DNA of 64,000 bases, from assembly GCA_963921425.1 (NCBI GenBank), contig OY992838.1:10664001-10728000 (forward strand), read 5' to 3'. The notes beneath the pieces were generated by a model. That model made no database searches and was not told the DNA's origin. It saw nothing but the letters and a program-made list of their open reading frames with translations. The DNA is from Dryas octopetala. Taxonomy: Eukaryota > Streptophyta > Magnoliopsida > Rosales > Rosaceae. Within the stretch, counting starts at the first letter, position 1; every line of letters begins with the position of its first letter. The translations under genes and the position numbers were made by a program. Below, piece after piece: positions 1 to 12,530 of this stretch.

Positions 1-2016
1 ACAAACTCATCAATCCCCTATACAAAGATTAAGAAGATATATTCAATATAATGTTCCAATTAAAGAACATGAAGCATATTTATGTATCAAAACCAAGGAA
101 GCATGTCACTAAGTCTTATGATATCACCTAAACTGTTGAGTGAAAGATATACATATTGCTACTGCAGTATCGGTAAAGCACTACAGAAAAATGTGTCTAA
201 AACAGCGAATGCAGTGAGTTATTACTATTTATTTATTTATTCAACCTAATACCTGACATTCCCCAAACCCAGCCTTAACCACCTGAACCAATACCTGGCA
301 CTGAAATTCATATCCTGAAGGTATGAATAACTGATTTGAGACATAAAGGGAGTATGAAATGTATTAACCTTAAACTCTGCTGGTTTTGCAAATTCTCCGC
401 TATCTGTGTTGAGCCCGTGCATGAGAAACAATAAAGGTTTACCAACTCCCTGATATGCATCATGTAAAACTTTTGTAATCTCATCAGTATAGTATACCAC
501 GCTAACCATATATCTTTCCTGCAAATGAATAGTATAAACGTGAGCTAATGAGTACCAAGTACCGACTGCATTTTATGCTGACACAGAAATCTATTAAACC
601 GTCAATCACCTTGAAGTAAGATGGAGGCTTTATCTCCCCCAACCAAACAGCATAATCGGCAGGTAACCTAGGAGCAAAGAGAATAGATTTCCCAGTTGCA
701 ATGTCCTTGAGGAGAAAAGTTACATAAACATTACAAGAAGAACAATTTTTAGGTGAAACCCATAATAGCTAAAACTTCTAAAATTGATAAGCCGGAAAAA
801 ATAATTTCACATTCAAGAACAACCCAAATGTCACAAATACATGTACTTACTATAGCTCCATAGAAACCAGGCTCTCTTACTCCAAACAAGTAAGCGAAGT
901 AACTCTCCTGTCTATAAACAGAATTAAACATTACCTAAAGCCAATGATCATTTTGATATACTAGTATTTCATAGAATCAAACAATATTTCAACGGGAAAA
1001 ACGGAAATTAAATTGATTATTGAATTATTGATCATAATTAGGAATATAATTAATAAAATATTATTGGGCTAATTACAAATAAATCAATAAAACTTTTCAT
1101 AATTTCATTTTAGTCACTATTGACCAAAATGAAAAAAGATAAATTATAATAGATTAATAAACATGCATTACTATTCAAATTTAGATTTGTATTAAGTTTG
1201 TATTTGACTGCTATGCAGCAAAATGATTTAGGGTTTAGCTCTCGGGACCCCGAGACCTAAACTCTAAGTCATAATCTCCATAACCCTAATTTTAAACCAT
1301 AAACCTCATTTATATACCTGCACCCCATTTCTATAAATTGATATTTTTCAATATACTAAAATACATGATATCATCAAGTGGATTGAGTTTAGTGACTAAA
1401 ATGAGATATAATTTCAAAACTCATTGACCTTTATAGAAAAAAAAATAAAAAATTTAGGACTCGTTTGGCACTACTTTTAGAATTGGTAAAAGAGCTTTCA
1501 GATTAGTAAAAGTCCTTTTGGTTGCGTTTGGCATAAATAAATAAAAGTGATTCTGGGTTATAAAAGCGCTTTTAAGTGGTGTTTTGAAAAGCGCTTCTAG
1601 CAAAAGTACTACTGATTATAAGCGCTTCTAAGAAGCAGAGTCGGACCCTTCCATTGACCATTATGTAATATTGAAATATTTTATTGATTTAAATGTAATT
1701 TGTTAATAATTATTTCAACTAGGTACCTGAAGAGCTCGATGTGATCAGTGTCATATCGAGTTTGCTCCTCACCTCCCTAAAAGAAACAACAAGCAGTTGA
1801 TGAAAGCGAAAATCAAATTTGTTTTGTATGAAAATGAAATAGTCAAAATGAAGGAGAAGAATAAGAGGGATCGATTACTTGGAGGAAGACGAAACCATGG
1901 AGGGAACGAGAAGACTGAGAGAGCTGGTGGCGAAGAGAGTTGAAGAGCTTTTCGCGGTTTTTGACGTGGAGCTCCATTGGGACTGTAGGAGGAGTGAGAG
2001 ACGATGGTGAAGCCAT
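1..2016 (-). CDS. Xaa-Pro dipeptidase (prolidase), 5' part, partial
   Basis: Prolidases are metal-dependent (M24 family) cytosolic peptidases that split X-Pro dipeptides. Six exons can be joined on the minus strand: 1879-2016 (ATG at 2016), 1727-1776, 851-911, 610-705, 369-518 and 1-17 (cut by the window edge). All junctions are GT/AG and the phases match, giving about 170 N-terminal residues. They begin MASPSSLTPPTVPMELHVKN and contain RQESYFAYLFGVREPGFYGA, then FAPRLPADYAVWLGEI and HGLNTDSGEF. These are hallmarks of the N-terminal (creatinase-like) domain of eukaryotic PEPD. The catalytic pita-bread domain with its metal ligands lies off the left edge, so activity cannot be judged here. Intron 2 (912-1726) is long and AT-rich and carries a MITE-like remnant. 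The family assignment is firm. The last exon call rests on only 17 bases. Confidence 0.88.
1456..1662. repeat. MITE-like remnant in prolidase intron 2
   Basis: The stretch starts with a CTCGTTTGGCAC-type end and holds repeated AAGCGCTTTT/AAGCGCTTCT words and 'aaaagtgatt' words. These are typical of degenerate plant non-autonomous DNA transposons that begin with GTTTGG. I could not find a clean terminal inverted repeat pair or target-site duplication, so this is a remnant call only. Confidence 0.4.
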
Positions 2017-5000
2017 TTCTTCTTCTTTCGGCCAATTACAAACTTACAGACACTCTTATACGGATATAAAATGGGCAGAAGTCCGAACGTTTGGGCTTGG
2101 ACTCAGGTCCAGATAAACTAGCTAACTTTTTGAAAAGTTTAGGCCGGGCATAAGACTATAGAAGTGGGCCTTGGAGACAGATTTTGTAAGAGGAAATTTA
2201 TGGACAATCGATAGTGGTTTTGGACACCCAAGTTGTAAAGAAACAATAAAATATTTCTAAAAAAACTATAAATTACAAAGTGAAAAATTGGAGAAAAAGA
2301 AAAAATAAAAGATCAAGAGGGTGCTTTGCTTCTCCGGTCGTCCCCCAGCCATGAGCCACCCGACAACTCCCCTCACATTGACCAACTCGTGCATCCCTCC
2401 CTTAACCCCGACCGATGACTCATACACTATTCCTCTCTCTCTCTTTTCTCTTTTTATCTCTCTCTTATTGCACATTGTTCATAGTTTGAAAACATTAATT
2501 ACATTTTGATGGAGCATGTATAATAAGTTAAACTATAGAGATCATTCTATAAAGATCATTTATGTAAAAAATCAATCAAATCGAAAATCGTTTGGTTATG
2601 AAAGTATGATAAAATAAACAGACGGTTTTTGTAATAGTTTGATTCACCGTTTGTTTATTTGATAACGATTACATGACCCAACCATTTCCTGTTTAATTGA
2701 TTTTTTGGCATAGATGATCTTCAAAAAATGATCTAAAAAATGAACGGTTTGATCATGAAAATATACTACGAAATGAGAATAGTAAAAGAGAAGGTCACTG
2801 GAGAATGTAGATTGAAGAAAGTAGATAGCATTGGACAAAAGAAAAAAGATTGTACTTAGTGGAAAGGCTGAAAAGCCATTAGACATTAGGTATATGCATG
2901 CGCACACATGTGTTAATTGAATTCAATTTACGAGGCCTTACTAGAATATGAACAATTTCATGAGTTCCAATGTTAAGCCATGTATGAGATGATTGTGATA
3001 TGCAGCTGATCGATCCTGCGTGGTTGCTTGATTGGCAAAGAGTTGGCAAGAGGTGGACTATATATATGTGCATATTGTCAAACTAACCATTGCCAATATA
3101 TATGTTATGAAATAGACTATTAATATGGGTCATGCATTAGAATAAATTTTTCCTAGATTGCTATTTTAGATAGACAATAGGAAACATAACATGTCAATAT
3201 TTATTTATAAAACAGATGTTTCTAATATGTGTAATAGTGTGTGTATATATATAATATATATTGTCAAAAGAATGTAATAATTAAATTTATAGAAGTTGTA
3301 AGAGAGATGATATTAATTAAGAATTTAAAAGCAGAGAAATCATGGTGGGTGCGCGCGTCTTATAATTGATAATGTTGATAAAGCAAATCTTATATCTAAG
3401 TCTGTGTGCATGGCGTGGATGTTCTTGGATCACAAGTTAGGGAGTGCAAGAAACGTAATTCAACCATGCAATTATTAGCTATAGACTTATATATATAGTT
3501 AATATTTCATCAATAATGAAAGTATTCATACACCACCTACATGCATTTTTAGAAAAAAAAAATATATATATATATATATGTATATGGAGGAAGGCACATG
3601 GTTGGGAGGCAGAAAATTCTCCACAAAAAGGTGATTTTTGGCACATATGTAGAAAAATTACTTTCAATATATTCAATTAAAAGAATTAACATAAACAATT
3701 GCAAGTGGAGGGAAAGAAAAAGAGAGAAAAAAAGAGAGATTATATATAGAACATTAATAAAGTGCAGAAATGGGATACAAATTGATTATGAATATTAACG
3801 CATTATTAGTAGTCAAATGGTCTATGTGGACGCTGGTGGATCGCATTTCATGCTTTACAAGTAGCTAGAGCAACAACATCAATGAATTAATTAAGAAAAT
3901 ATATATATATTTTGGATTAAAGAAAATTAATATATATTATATGGCAAGTTGGCAACATAGAGAAACATATATTTGTGTACGTACTAAATCCAAATGTAAG
4001 GCTGAGAGCATATATCATATGCAGAAGCAGAACCTGCGGGAAATTAAATTTCTAATTGAAGGTGAAGACAAGGACATATGGCCTATATATTGGCATGTTT
4101 TTGCATAGACATGCATGCCCAACTTGGGATATTATGTCTCTCAATGCCTCAAAGGTCATGTCTCCAATATGCTGCATATGGGGTTCACAAAACGTGTTCG
4201 TACAAACACGCAAGGAATCATTCATTAATTATTCTAACCACTCAACTTAAGCATGTACTCAACTTAAGCATGTATACATATATGTTGGAGTATGTAGATA
4301 TGGGAGAATTATCGCATGCAAACTAGGTTAGGAAGGAATCTTATGTGAAAATTTTTTATGTTACATTTGTATAAGAAGTTTTTCATGTGTAAAATATTTT
4401 TGAATAGGATTTCGAATTCTCCTATTAGATCTCGTCCAAACAAAATTTCTTTATAGGATTGGCAAAAAGGATTCTTAGCCATATAAAATCCATTCGGAGA
4501 TCAAATACTGATGACCCTAATGTTGATGTGAGAATCACCTTATAAATGCCCACTTCCAAAAATAATTAATTAGTTTTGAATTAAATATTATAATCCTAAA
4601 TTCCTAATATGATCTAAAAGTGGACAATTCACGCAACCCGGCCAATTTGGTTGCATGTGCTTCACTATCACCTACCATTAAAATTTAATCTTATAAATTA
4701 CAAAGTACCATATAGTCATAAACCAATTCAACAGCAATTATTTAAACCTAATAGAGGCTGAGACCGCAGAGTCAGTATTGATTTCACCTACCCAATATTC
4801 TATGGTTCTCTCTCTTCGATCGACATGATCTTAGCATAATTATAATAAAGAATCTCAAGTGGCACATTGTCGTTTATTATATCTTCCGTGAAGATTTTGA
4901 ACTTCGATTTGTTTACAACTTACAAACATGCCAAACTCTATTATTTTGTCTTTTATTACAATTTACTTAACATGTATATAATTATTAATTTCTAAAATCT

Positions 5001-7850
5001 TAAATCTTAAAAATACCTTTAAAATCGTACACGTATTAAATATAATATAAATGAATTAGTAACATCCATCATCATGCTACGTGGTGTTATAATCACATAT
5101 AATAATTTTTTCATTGTATTTTTATAAATAAATAAAAGAAGAATATGAACCCCTGTTTACCACATAATACAGAAACACGTCCATTTTGGAATAAAATGAG
5201 ATTTTGGAATATGGGATATCGTTTGTTCCTTCCATTATATGTCCAAGAGACAATAATATGCTTTAACTACAAATGGGTTAACAGAGAAAGGAGACTGAAA
5301 AATAAAGAATATCAACTTAATGTTATATATGCCTTGATTAATGACATTCGGAGCAATGTCAATGCAAATAGATTTCCTAATACACGATTACAGGGCCTAG
5401 CTAGCATTTTCAAACATATAGTGCCCCGACTCTTACCATGTGAAGTCTTTTTTGGCTGCAGATAGCAACCAATTAATTGGCAAATGCAGCTAGGCAAACT
5501 ATTAAGACAAAACTAAAAGTTAAAACAAACATATATATACACATATCTTTCAGTTGTAGTCCTCATGAGCAACACAAAATGACATAAACTTTGGCCCTTT
5601 GCCCTTTTACTGAGAAGGTGTTGACATAGTACTGCTAAACGATTAAGAAATCCCAAGTAAGTAAAATGGTTAATCCCCACAACTTAAATAAATTGATTAT
5701 TAAATTAATTAGAGGTAGCAGCTAGCTAGCTAGCGAGTAAAGGCCATCTAGAAAAGTGCAGACTGTATGCACAGTTGTGAGCAATCCCCATGTATAAAGC
5801 CAATTGATTGGTCTCTGTCCCTGTCATAAGTGTCAGTCCTAATTTCTGGTATGCTTCCACTCCATGGCATGTTTCCTATTAATCCTCTGTTGGAACCCAC
5901 TTAGGAATGTGAACACTGTGAAGTACACATGACTTTCTTAGCAATGGCTTATACGTACCGATAGATAACTGCTTATTAATTAATAAGGAGAAAAACTTAT
6001 ATGTAATGGTTGTATATATCTATTTTTTAATATATTTTTTTATATGTCAGTAATTAGTTGTAAGAGTAAAGATGTATACACCTGTTACAGATAAGTTATT
6101 GCATATAAAAAATTTAAACAGGTTAATAATATATATCAAATTAACACTACTCACTAGCTTTGCTTTTTTATTATTGTTTTTTTTTTCTTTCATAAGTAAT
6201 TTAATAATTGGTAAAAGACAAACCACCTCAACCCCCTCCTTTTTTGTTGGGATGTAATAATATTTCTGGATGGAGGACCATGAGGGGTCTTTTTTTTTTT
6301 TTTGTTTAATTATTACATTCAACTACATGCTTCCCAAAACCATTGGCTAGTTGGGTATGAGATGAAAAACGCATTCCACTGAGAATAGATCATAGTGCTA
6401 GTACTGTAATTGACTTGCCCGGCCATGATCACTGCAATCTCATTAAATATTTTATAATATGATGATTTATGTATAGAACATATACATGTATATACATTAT
6501 ATAAAATTGAAGTTGCATATCTGATGTAAGACGTTTTGGTTGATACTTGTCGCTGCCTTGCAGGCTGAAGTCGCCATGTAGTCGTCATATGATCACTCCT
6601 TTCACGTTCGCTGTTTTATCATGCATTAGGAGGGATTCAATGTATTAATTGCAAATCTCATGCTAGCTGTGTTGGGTTCTTGCACATGGATATTTCACCA
6701 TCTCCACCCCCCCAAAAAGTACTTATTCCCCTTATCTCATTGCTTTCTTTTCTCAATCTTGAGTGTTTTATCACCTTATTTCTTTCCTTTTTCTATAGGA
6801 AATTTATAGATCAATTATGAAAATTCATGATTATTAACCGTTAGATCGATCAAAATCTTAAGACGAACATTCAAACTCAATTCTCATTGTAATAAGGTAT
6901 TTCACTTTTTGGTGTGTGTGATCAGCATTTTAATCGTGAATAGTACTAAATGGATTCATGTATATGAAAAATGCCGCTTCATTGACATGTATACAATATG
7001 CCTAAAAAATACCATGTACCCTATTGGATATCATGAGCACAGCATGATACTTGCATATAAGGAAACCACTGCATTTTGGCTACACCAATAATTCAAACTT
7101 ATAAAATTTAATCAATTAGACTCCATGAGAACGCATTATTATTGTTGTTACAATCCTCAAAATTATAAGTTCTGTTGCTAGGAATAATGCATGCATATAT
7201 ATGTACGTGTGGGGTCAGCCGATCTTTTCCGGAGCTTCAATTTTGTCCTAGCTTAATCTTGGGTAATTAACTTGGTATCTTTGTCAGGTCATCCAACTTA
7301 ACCACTCTTAGATCTCCTCAAACATTAGTTTGTTGAAACATTCTTGGTTTAATTCAGCATCGAATTTAGAGACTTTGCTCTGCAAGGATTTGGTTTGTCA
7401 TAGGTTGGGGAAGTACATGGGGATTTGTAGAGAGAGAAACCTAACCACCATATTTGGTCCGGCCATATCTTAAATCATATCTTATGGAGATTAAGATAAA
7501 GATATAGCAGAATTAATCAACAGTTGTTGGGTACATGTACATGAAATTAATTAGTACCATAAAAACTACATCTCTCTGTAGAAGGCAATCAGCTTTGATA
7601 TATCATGCTTACATTACAGAATCAATGACTGATTTTTTCTCTGTATTTGCTTTTGCTTATTTTTTTTAAAAGGTAATGCTAGGGAGATCATTACTTTGTA
7701 CCATCTAATATATTATTTCTCTAATAGAGATGAGCCCCACTTATATTGGCATGACGGATCCATTTTCCTTTTTTAATCTAGCAATTTCCTTTTTTAAAAG
7801 AGAACAAGCAAGTTGAGGTTATACGTAAAAGCCCCCAAACCCTTCCCTTC
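2017..7850. other. Intergenic region upstream of ACS copy A
   Basis: I see no gene. Short open frames here are random or are shadows in AT-rich DNA. From about 2880 onward the sequence is alignable in patches with 13405-20740 upstream of ACS copy B. Examples are the words around 2930/13445, 4770/17810, 5870/18860 and 6500/19350. It is therefore the duplicated 5' flank of the ACS unit and not unique DNA. 2500-2880 instead matches 25090-25390. Poly-A and poly-T runs, TA repeats (3567-3580) and GCTAGC-rich words are present. Confidence 0.6.
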
Positions 7851-7854
7851 TTGC

Positions 7855-7866
7855 TATATATATAAG
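7855..7866 (+). promoter_or_regulatory. TATA box of ACS copy A
   Basis: A tatatatataa element follows the pyrimidine-rich block 'cccttcccttcttgc' and is followed by 'ggggtc'. The same arrangement stands in front of ACS copy B (20746-20755). It lies about 105 bases before the ATG at 7968, leaving room for a leader of roughly 75 bases. The call rests on sequence and on conservation between the two copies. The transcription start is inferred. Confidence 0.65.
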
Positions 7867-7967
7867 GGGTCTCCTTCAAAGGTTTCATTCAAACAGTTCT
7901 CATACATATCAGCTCTTTTGGTCATAACAGCTTTCTTTAAGAAGGTCCTTCTAAAAGAAAGCTAGTT

Positions 7968-9522
7968 ATGGCTATAGCGATTGAGAAACCTTCTGTTGTT
8001 GGGCTATCAAAAATAGCTGTTTCTGATACTCATGGAGAAGACTCCCCATACTTTGCAGGCTGGAAAGCATATGATGAAAACCCTTATAATGAATCAAGCA
8101 ACCCAGATGGAGTAATACAGATGGGACTTGCAGAGAATCAAGTAAGTGCCCATCAGACAATATCAACTGGTTCAAAGAGAAAAAGAAACCAAGAAGAAAA
8201 TTTGAAGATTTTTTCATTTTATAGAATTGTCAACTAATAATATTTTTTGTTGATTTCTTGAACAGGTTTCATTTGATTTGTTGGAAGAGTACTTGGAACA
8301 GCACTCAGGAGCTACCAACTTGGGATCAAAAGGCTTTAGAGAGAATGCCTTGTTTCAAGACTACCATGGCCTTTTGTCTTTCAGAAAGGCAATGGCAAGT
8401 TTCATGGAACAAATCAGAGGAGGAAGGGCCAAATTTGACCCTGCCAGGATTGTCCTAACTGCAGGAGCAACTGCAGCCAATGAGCTATTGACTTTCATTC
8501 TTGCTGATCCTGGTGATGCTCTGCTAGTCCCAACCCCATACTATCCAGGGTAAGAACTAGTTCTTCATCACTCAAAAACTTAATTATATATTTAATTTGG
8601 AAGCTAGCTAAACAGCTAGTTACATTTTCATGCATGTTCTAATCACAAGTCAATTCTGGTCTTCAGGTTTGATAGAGATTTGAGGTGGAGGACTGGTGTG
8701 AATATTGTACCAATTCATTGTGACAGCTCAAACAATTTCCAGATTACTCCTCAAGCTCTAGAAGCTGCATACAATGAAGCAGAAGCCAAGGACATGAAAG
8801 TGAGAGGGGTACTAATCACAAACCCATCAAACCCCTTAGGTGCAACAATCCAAAGGGTAGTCCTCGGAGAGATTCTTGATTTCGCCACCCGCAAAAACAT
8901 CCATCTTGTCTCTGATGAAATCTATTCAGGATCTGCCTTCTCATCCTCGGAATTCGTAAGCGTTGCGGAGATTCTTGAAGAACGGCAGTATAAGGATTCG
9001 GAAAGAGTTCACATTGTTTATAGCCTTTCCAAAGATCTTGGCCTTCCTGGTTTTAGAGTTGGCACTGTATACTCATACAATGACAAGGTTGTGACAACAG
9101 CGAGAAGGATGTCTAGCTTCACCTTAATATCTTCTCAAACACAACATCTCTTGGCTTCCATGTTATCCAACAAGGAATTCACTGAAAATTACATAAAGAC
9201 AAACAGAGAGAGGCTGAGGAAGAGATATGAGATGATCATTGAAGGTTTAAAGAAAGCTGGGATTGAGTGCTTGAAAGGCAATGCTGGATTGTTTTGCTGG
9301 ATGAATTTAAGTCCACTCTTGGACACACCAACAAGAGAAGGTGAACTGACTCTTTGGAATTCTATGATGCATGAAGTGAAGCTCAATATATCTCCTGGTT
9401 CTTCATGCCAGTGCTCTGAACCAGGCTGGTTTAGGGTGTGTTTTGCTAACATGAGTGAGCAGACCCTTGAAGTTGCATTGAAAAGAATACATAATTTCAT
9501 GGAAAAAAAGAGAGAGAACTAG
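7968..9522 (+). CDS. 1-aminocyclopropane-1-carboxylate synthase, type III (ACS7-like), copy A
   Basis: ACC synthase is a cytosolic PLP enzyme that converts S-adenosylmethionine to ACC, the committed step of ethylene synthesis. Exons are 7968-8141, 8266-8549 and 8667-9522, giving 437 residues. Conserved boxes are GLAENQ (53-58), FQDYHGL (88-94), TAGATAANE (123-131), the [17 protein letters not shown] box (147-163), [14 protein letters not shown] with the PLP lysine K275, and GWFRVCFAN with the carboxylate-binding R409. The protein stops soon after the last helix, at KKREN, and has neither the CDPK nor the MAPK phosphorylation tail. That defines type III isoforms, whose turnover does not use the C-terminal TOE signal. 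It stops seven residues earlier than copy B. All key residues are present, so it looks functional. The ATG was chosen because the frame is open from it and copy B starts at the same place. Confidence 0.95.
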
Positions 9523-9686
9523 CTAGAAAACGCATTTTCCTCTCTCTAATCTTCCCCTTTTTCATGGTTCTACCCATTTTTGATTTTTTGGAGGACAAAA
9601 CCCAGTTCAAGAATTGGCCGGATTTGTCTCATTATATACTGTAGAGACTAGAGGGGTCAGACTGAATTGAAGCACATTCTTGTTTT

Positions 9687-9704
9687 CTTGCTTGAAAAAG
9701 CAAG
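9687..9704 (+). promoter_or_regulatory. Perfect hairpin in the ACS copy A 3'UTR
   Basis: CTTGCTTGAAAAAGCAAG forms a 7-bp perfect stem closed by a GAAA tetraloop, about 165 bases after the stop. The same 18 bases occur at the equivalent place after ACS copy B (22649-22666), while the surrounding UTR has changed. Function is unknown. It could mark the RNA end or a stability element. Confidence 0.45.
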
Positions 9705-10396
9705 TTTCACATAAATACAATTTATATAATTGATAATTATATACTGTTTAATTTGTACGTCTTTGACTTGTCATGCAATCAACTTTGGAAGATTTGAGAA
9801 ACAACATATTAATGTTGGCCTACAGGCTACAACTTCTAACCATTGAAATTTTAAGCTGATTTTGACGTTGTCTGACTCTGACTTAATTAGGATACATTAG
9901 TTATTTAAGATATCATTTTCTTAATATAACCATTAATGCTTATCAAGCTTTTACACCAGATCTGGTATTAGTCCACCATATGATGATACTACTTGATATA
10001 TACACGGCAGGCCCAGAATATAATAAGCATTGACTATAGAAATTAATGACCAAATGTAAACACTTAATTTGATTAAAGCCCTGGAATATAGTTATGATAA
10101 CATATATTTTATGTTGATTTGAGTTTCATGCGGGGAAAAGAGGGATCAAGATCAGGTCATGCATATCCTGGCGGCTCAATGGAAAGTGAGACCTAAGGCG
10201 AAATTACACAGAAGCCTTTCAAATATATTATTCAAAAAATTAGCCTTTAGGTTTGCTTCTTTTAATTTTAGACGAGAGATATTACAAAGAATGAGAGAAA
10301 GGAAAAAAATGGGCAGATCACAATATACAAATGAAATAGATGTGAGATGTCCCCGAAAACAATTCATGAAGCACTTTTTTTTAGTGGAAAGCCTAA

Positions 10397-11052
10397 GAGC
10401 ATGTACAGTGGCTTTTTGCTATATGCTATATGCTATATTTAGCATGACTTTTAGCATTTAGCAATAGCTTTTGTACTTTTTGCTCAAATGACACAAAAAC
10501 TATAGCTATATGTTAGTATGTTTATATTTTTAATATATTTTTAATATATTCATATATATCCTTATAAATTAAATTTAATAAATTTAATTATTTTAATAAT
10601 TATATCATTGTAAATATTTTAATGAGAGCTTTAATATGAGCCCAATATTAAATATATTTAAATATTATTATTTTAATACCCAAATTAATATTTTAGTATT
10701 TTTCATGTTAAAGTCAAATTTAGGAATTGTAAAATTTAAATACATGGCCAATCAATCCATGACAGCTGCCCATCCTCATATCTCTTACTGCAACTTTTTT
10801 CATTCATGTGAATATCATTTCTTCTCTCTCTCATCATGGACCCAGCACTTTTTCAACCAATCACTTTCTTTCACTTGATTTTTTATTCTTTATTTACCTA
10901 TACTTTTCAAATAGTGTGTATACTTTTTTCTTGAGTTCCTCAATAACAATTGCTAAATTTTCTGCTATATATATTGAAAAATTTAGCAATAGCATAGCAA
11001 ATGCTAAATTTAACAAGTTTTTTTTTTTTATGTCATCTCATTGTACATGCTC
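10397..11052. mobile_element. Harbinger-type MITE nested in hAT monomer 1
   Basis: The terminal repeats are GAGCATGTAC and its inverse GTACATGCTC. They are flanked on both sides by TAA (10394-10396 and 11053-11055), the 3-bp TWA target typical of PIF/Harbinger elements. The interior is AT-rich and noncoding, with 'gctatatgc'-type words near one end and matching 'agcaatagcat' words near the other. It is 656 bases long. Confidence 0.65.
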
Positions 11053-11521
11053 TAAGGGAATAAAAAAAATTCAAAAGTCTCACTGACAAATAATGAAGAA
11101 TCTCACGCCTAAACATTAAACAAGAAAGTAGAAAGTATCTTTCTGAATTATGAGGCCTAATTGGCTAATTATAAATATTTTAAGTTTTTATTTTAATTTT
11201 TTTTAATAGTATGTCAAATACTTTCAATATGAGGCCTCCTTCAACATGAGGCCCTAGGCACAGGCCTTGCTCGCCTTATGCTTGAGCCGGCACTGGCGGC
11301 TCAATGGAAAGTGAGACCTAAGGCGAAATTACACAGAAGCCTTTCAAATATATTATTCAAAAAATTAGCCTTTAGGCTTGCTTCTTTTAATTTTAGACGA
11401 GAGATATTACAAAGAATGAGAGAAAGGAAAAAAATGGGCAGATCACAATATACAAATGAAATAGATGTGAGATGTCATCGAAAACAATTCATGAAGCACT
11501 TTTTTTTAGTGGAAAGCCTAA

Positions 11522-12152
11522 GAGCATGTACAGTGGCTTTTTGCTATATGTTATATGCTATATTTAGCATGACTTTTAGCATTTAGCAATAGCTTTTGTA
11601 CTTTTTGCTCAAATGACACAAAAACTATAGCTATATGTTAGTATGTTTATATTTTTAATATATTCATATATATCCTTATAAATTAAATTTAATAAATTTA
11701 ATTATTTTAATAATTATATCATTGTAAATATTTTAATGAGAGCTTTAATATGAGCCCAATATTAAATATATTTAAATATTATTATTTTAATACCCAAATT
11801 AATATTTTAGTATTTTTCATGTTAAAGTCAAATTTAGGAATTGTAAAATTTAAATACATGGCCAATCAATCCATGACAGCTGCCCATCCTCATATCTCTT
11901 GCTGCAACTTTTTTCATTCATGTGAATATCATTTCTTCTCTCTCTCATCATGGACCCAGCACTTTTTCAACCAATCATTTTCTTTCACTTGATTTTTTAT
12001 TCTTTATTTACCTATACTTTTCAAATAGTGTGTATACTTTTTTCTTGAGTTCCTCAATAACAATTGCTAAATTTTCTGGAAAATTTAGCAATAGCATAGC
12101 AAATGCTAAATTTAACAAGTTTTTTTTTTATGTCATCTCATTGTACATGCTC
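11522..12152. mobile_element. Harbinger-type MITE nested in hAT monomer 2
   Basis: Same element as at 10397-11052, with the same termini and TAA flanks (11519-11521 and 12153-12155). It is about 25 bases shorter because of small internal deletions, one near 11657 and one near 12078. Its presence in both monomers means it inserted before the host element was dimerised. Confidence 0.65.
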
Positions 12153-12530
12153 TAAGGGAATAAAAAAATCAAAAGTCTCACCGACAAATAATGAAGAATC
12201 TCACGCCTAAACGTTAAACAAGAAAGTAGAAAGTATCTTTCTGAATTATGAGGCCTAATTGGCTAATTATAAATATTTTAAGTTTTTATTTTAATTTTTT
12301 TTAATAGTATGTCAAATACTTTCAATATGAGGCCTCCTTCAACATGAGGCCCTAGGCACAGGCCTTGCTCGCCTTATGCTTGAGCCGGCACTGTGCATAT
12401 CAATTATCAAACAGAGGGTTGATGTTTTAAGCACAAACTAATGAAAGATGAATACCCCATGGAGCATCATGATGTTGTAATCATATCACTAGGATATATA
12501 TATATATATATATATATATAGAGGCCCATT

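Larger units (their letters stand above)
2500..10150. repeat. Tandem segmental duplication, unit A
   Basis: This is the first copy of a duplicated block that contains one type III ACC synthase gene with its 5' flank and 3' flank. The left end (2500-2880) pairs with 25090-25390. The rest (2880-10150) pairs, with many indels, with 13405-24120. The tail 9820-10140, for example 'gttgatttgagttt' followed by 'atgcggg', matches 23690-24115. Coding parts are close to identical while intergenic parts are eroded, so the duplication is not very recent. Exact boundaries need a dot plot. Confidence 0.75.
10168..12393. mobile_element. hAT-type non-autonomous element, head-to-tail dimer
   Basis: Two copies of a roughly 1.1-kb sequence (10169-11293 and 11294-12393) lie in direct tandem. 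The outer ends are CTGGCGGCTCAATGG on the left and GAGCCGGCACTG on the right. The reverse complement of the right end, CAGTGCCGGCTCAAG, is a typical hAT terminal repeat. The 8-bp sequence tgcatatc flanks the whole dimer (10160-10167 and 12394-12401). An 8-bp target-site duplication is the hAT signature, and here it shows that the dimer sits at a single insertion site. The copies share one end sequence at the internal junction. No transposase is encoded. Each monomer carries a nested Harbinger-type MITE. Confidence 0.8.

Noticed and set aside
10159..12155. Pairs of repeated open frames of 77-102 codons
   Set aside because: They are repeated because the hAT monomers are repeated. The frames cross terminal repeats and MITE ends and resemble no transposase.
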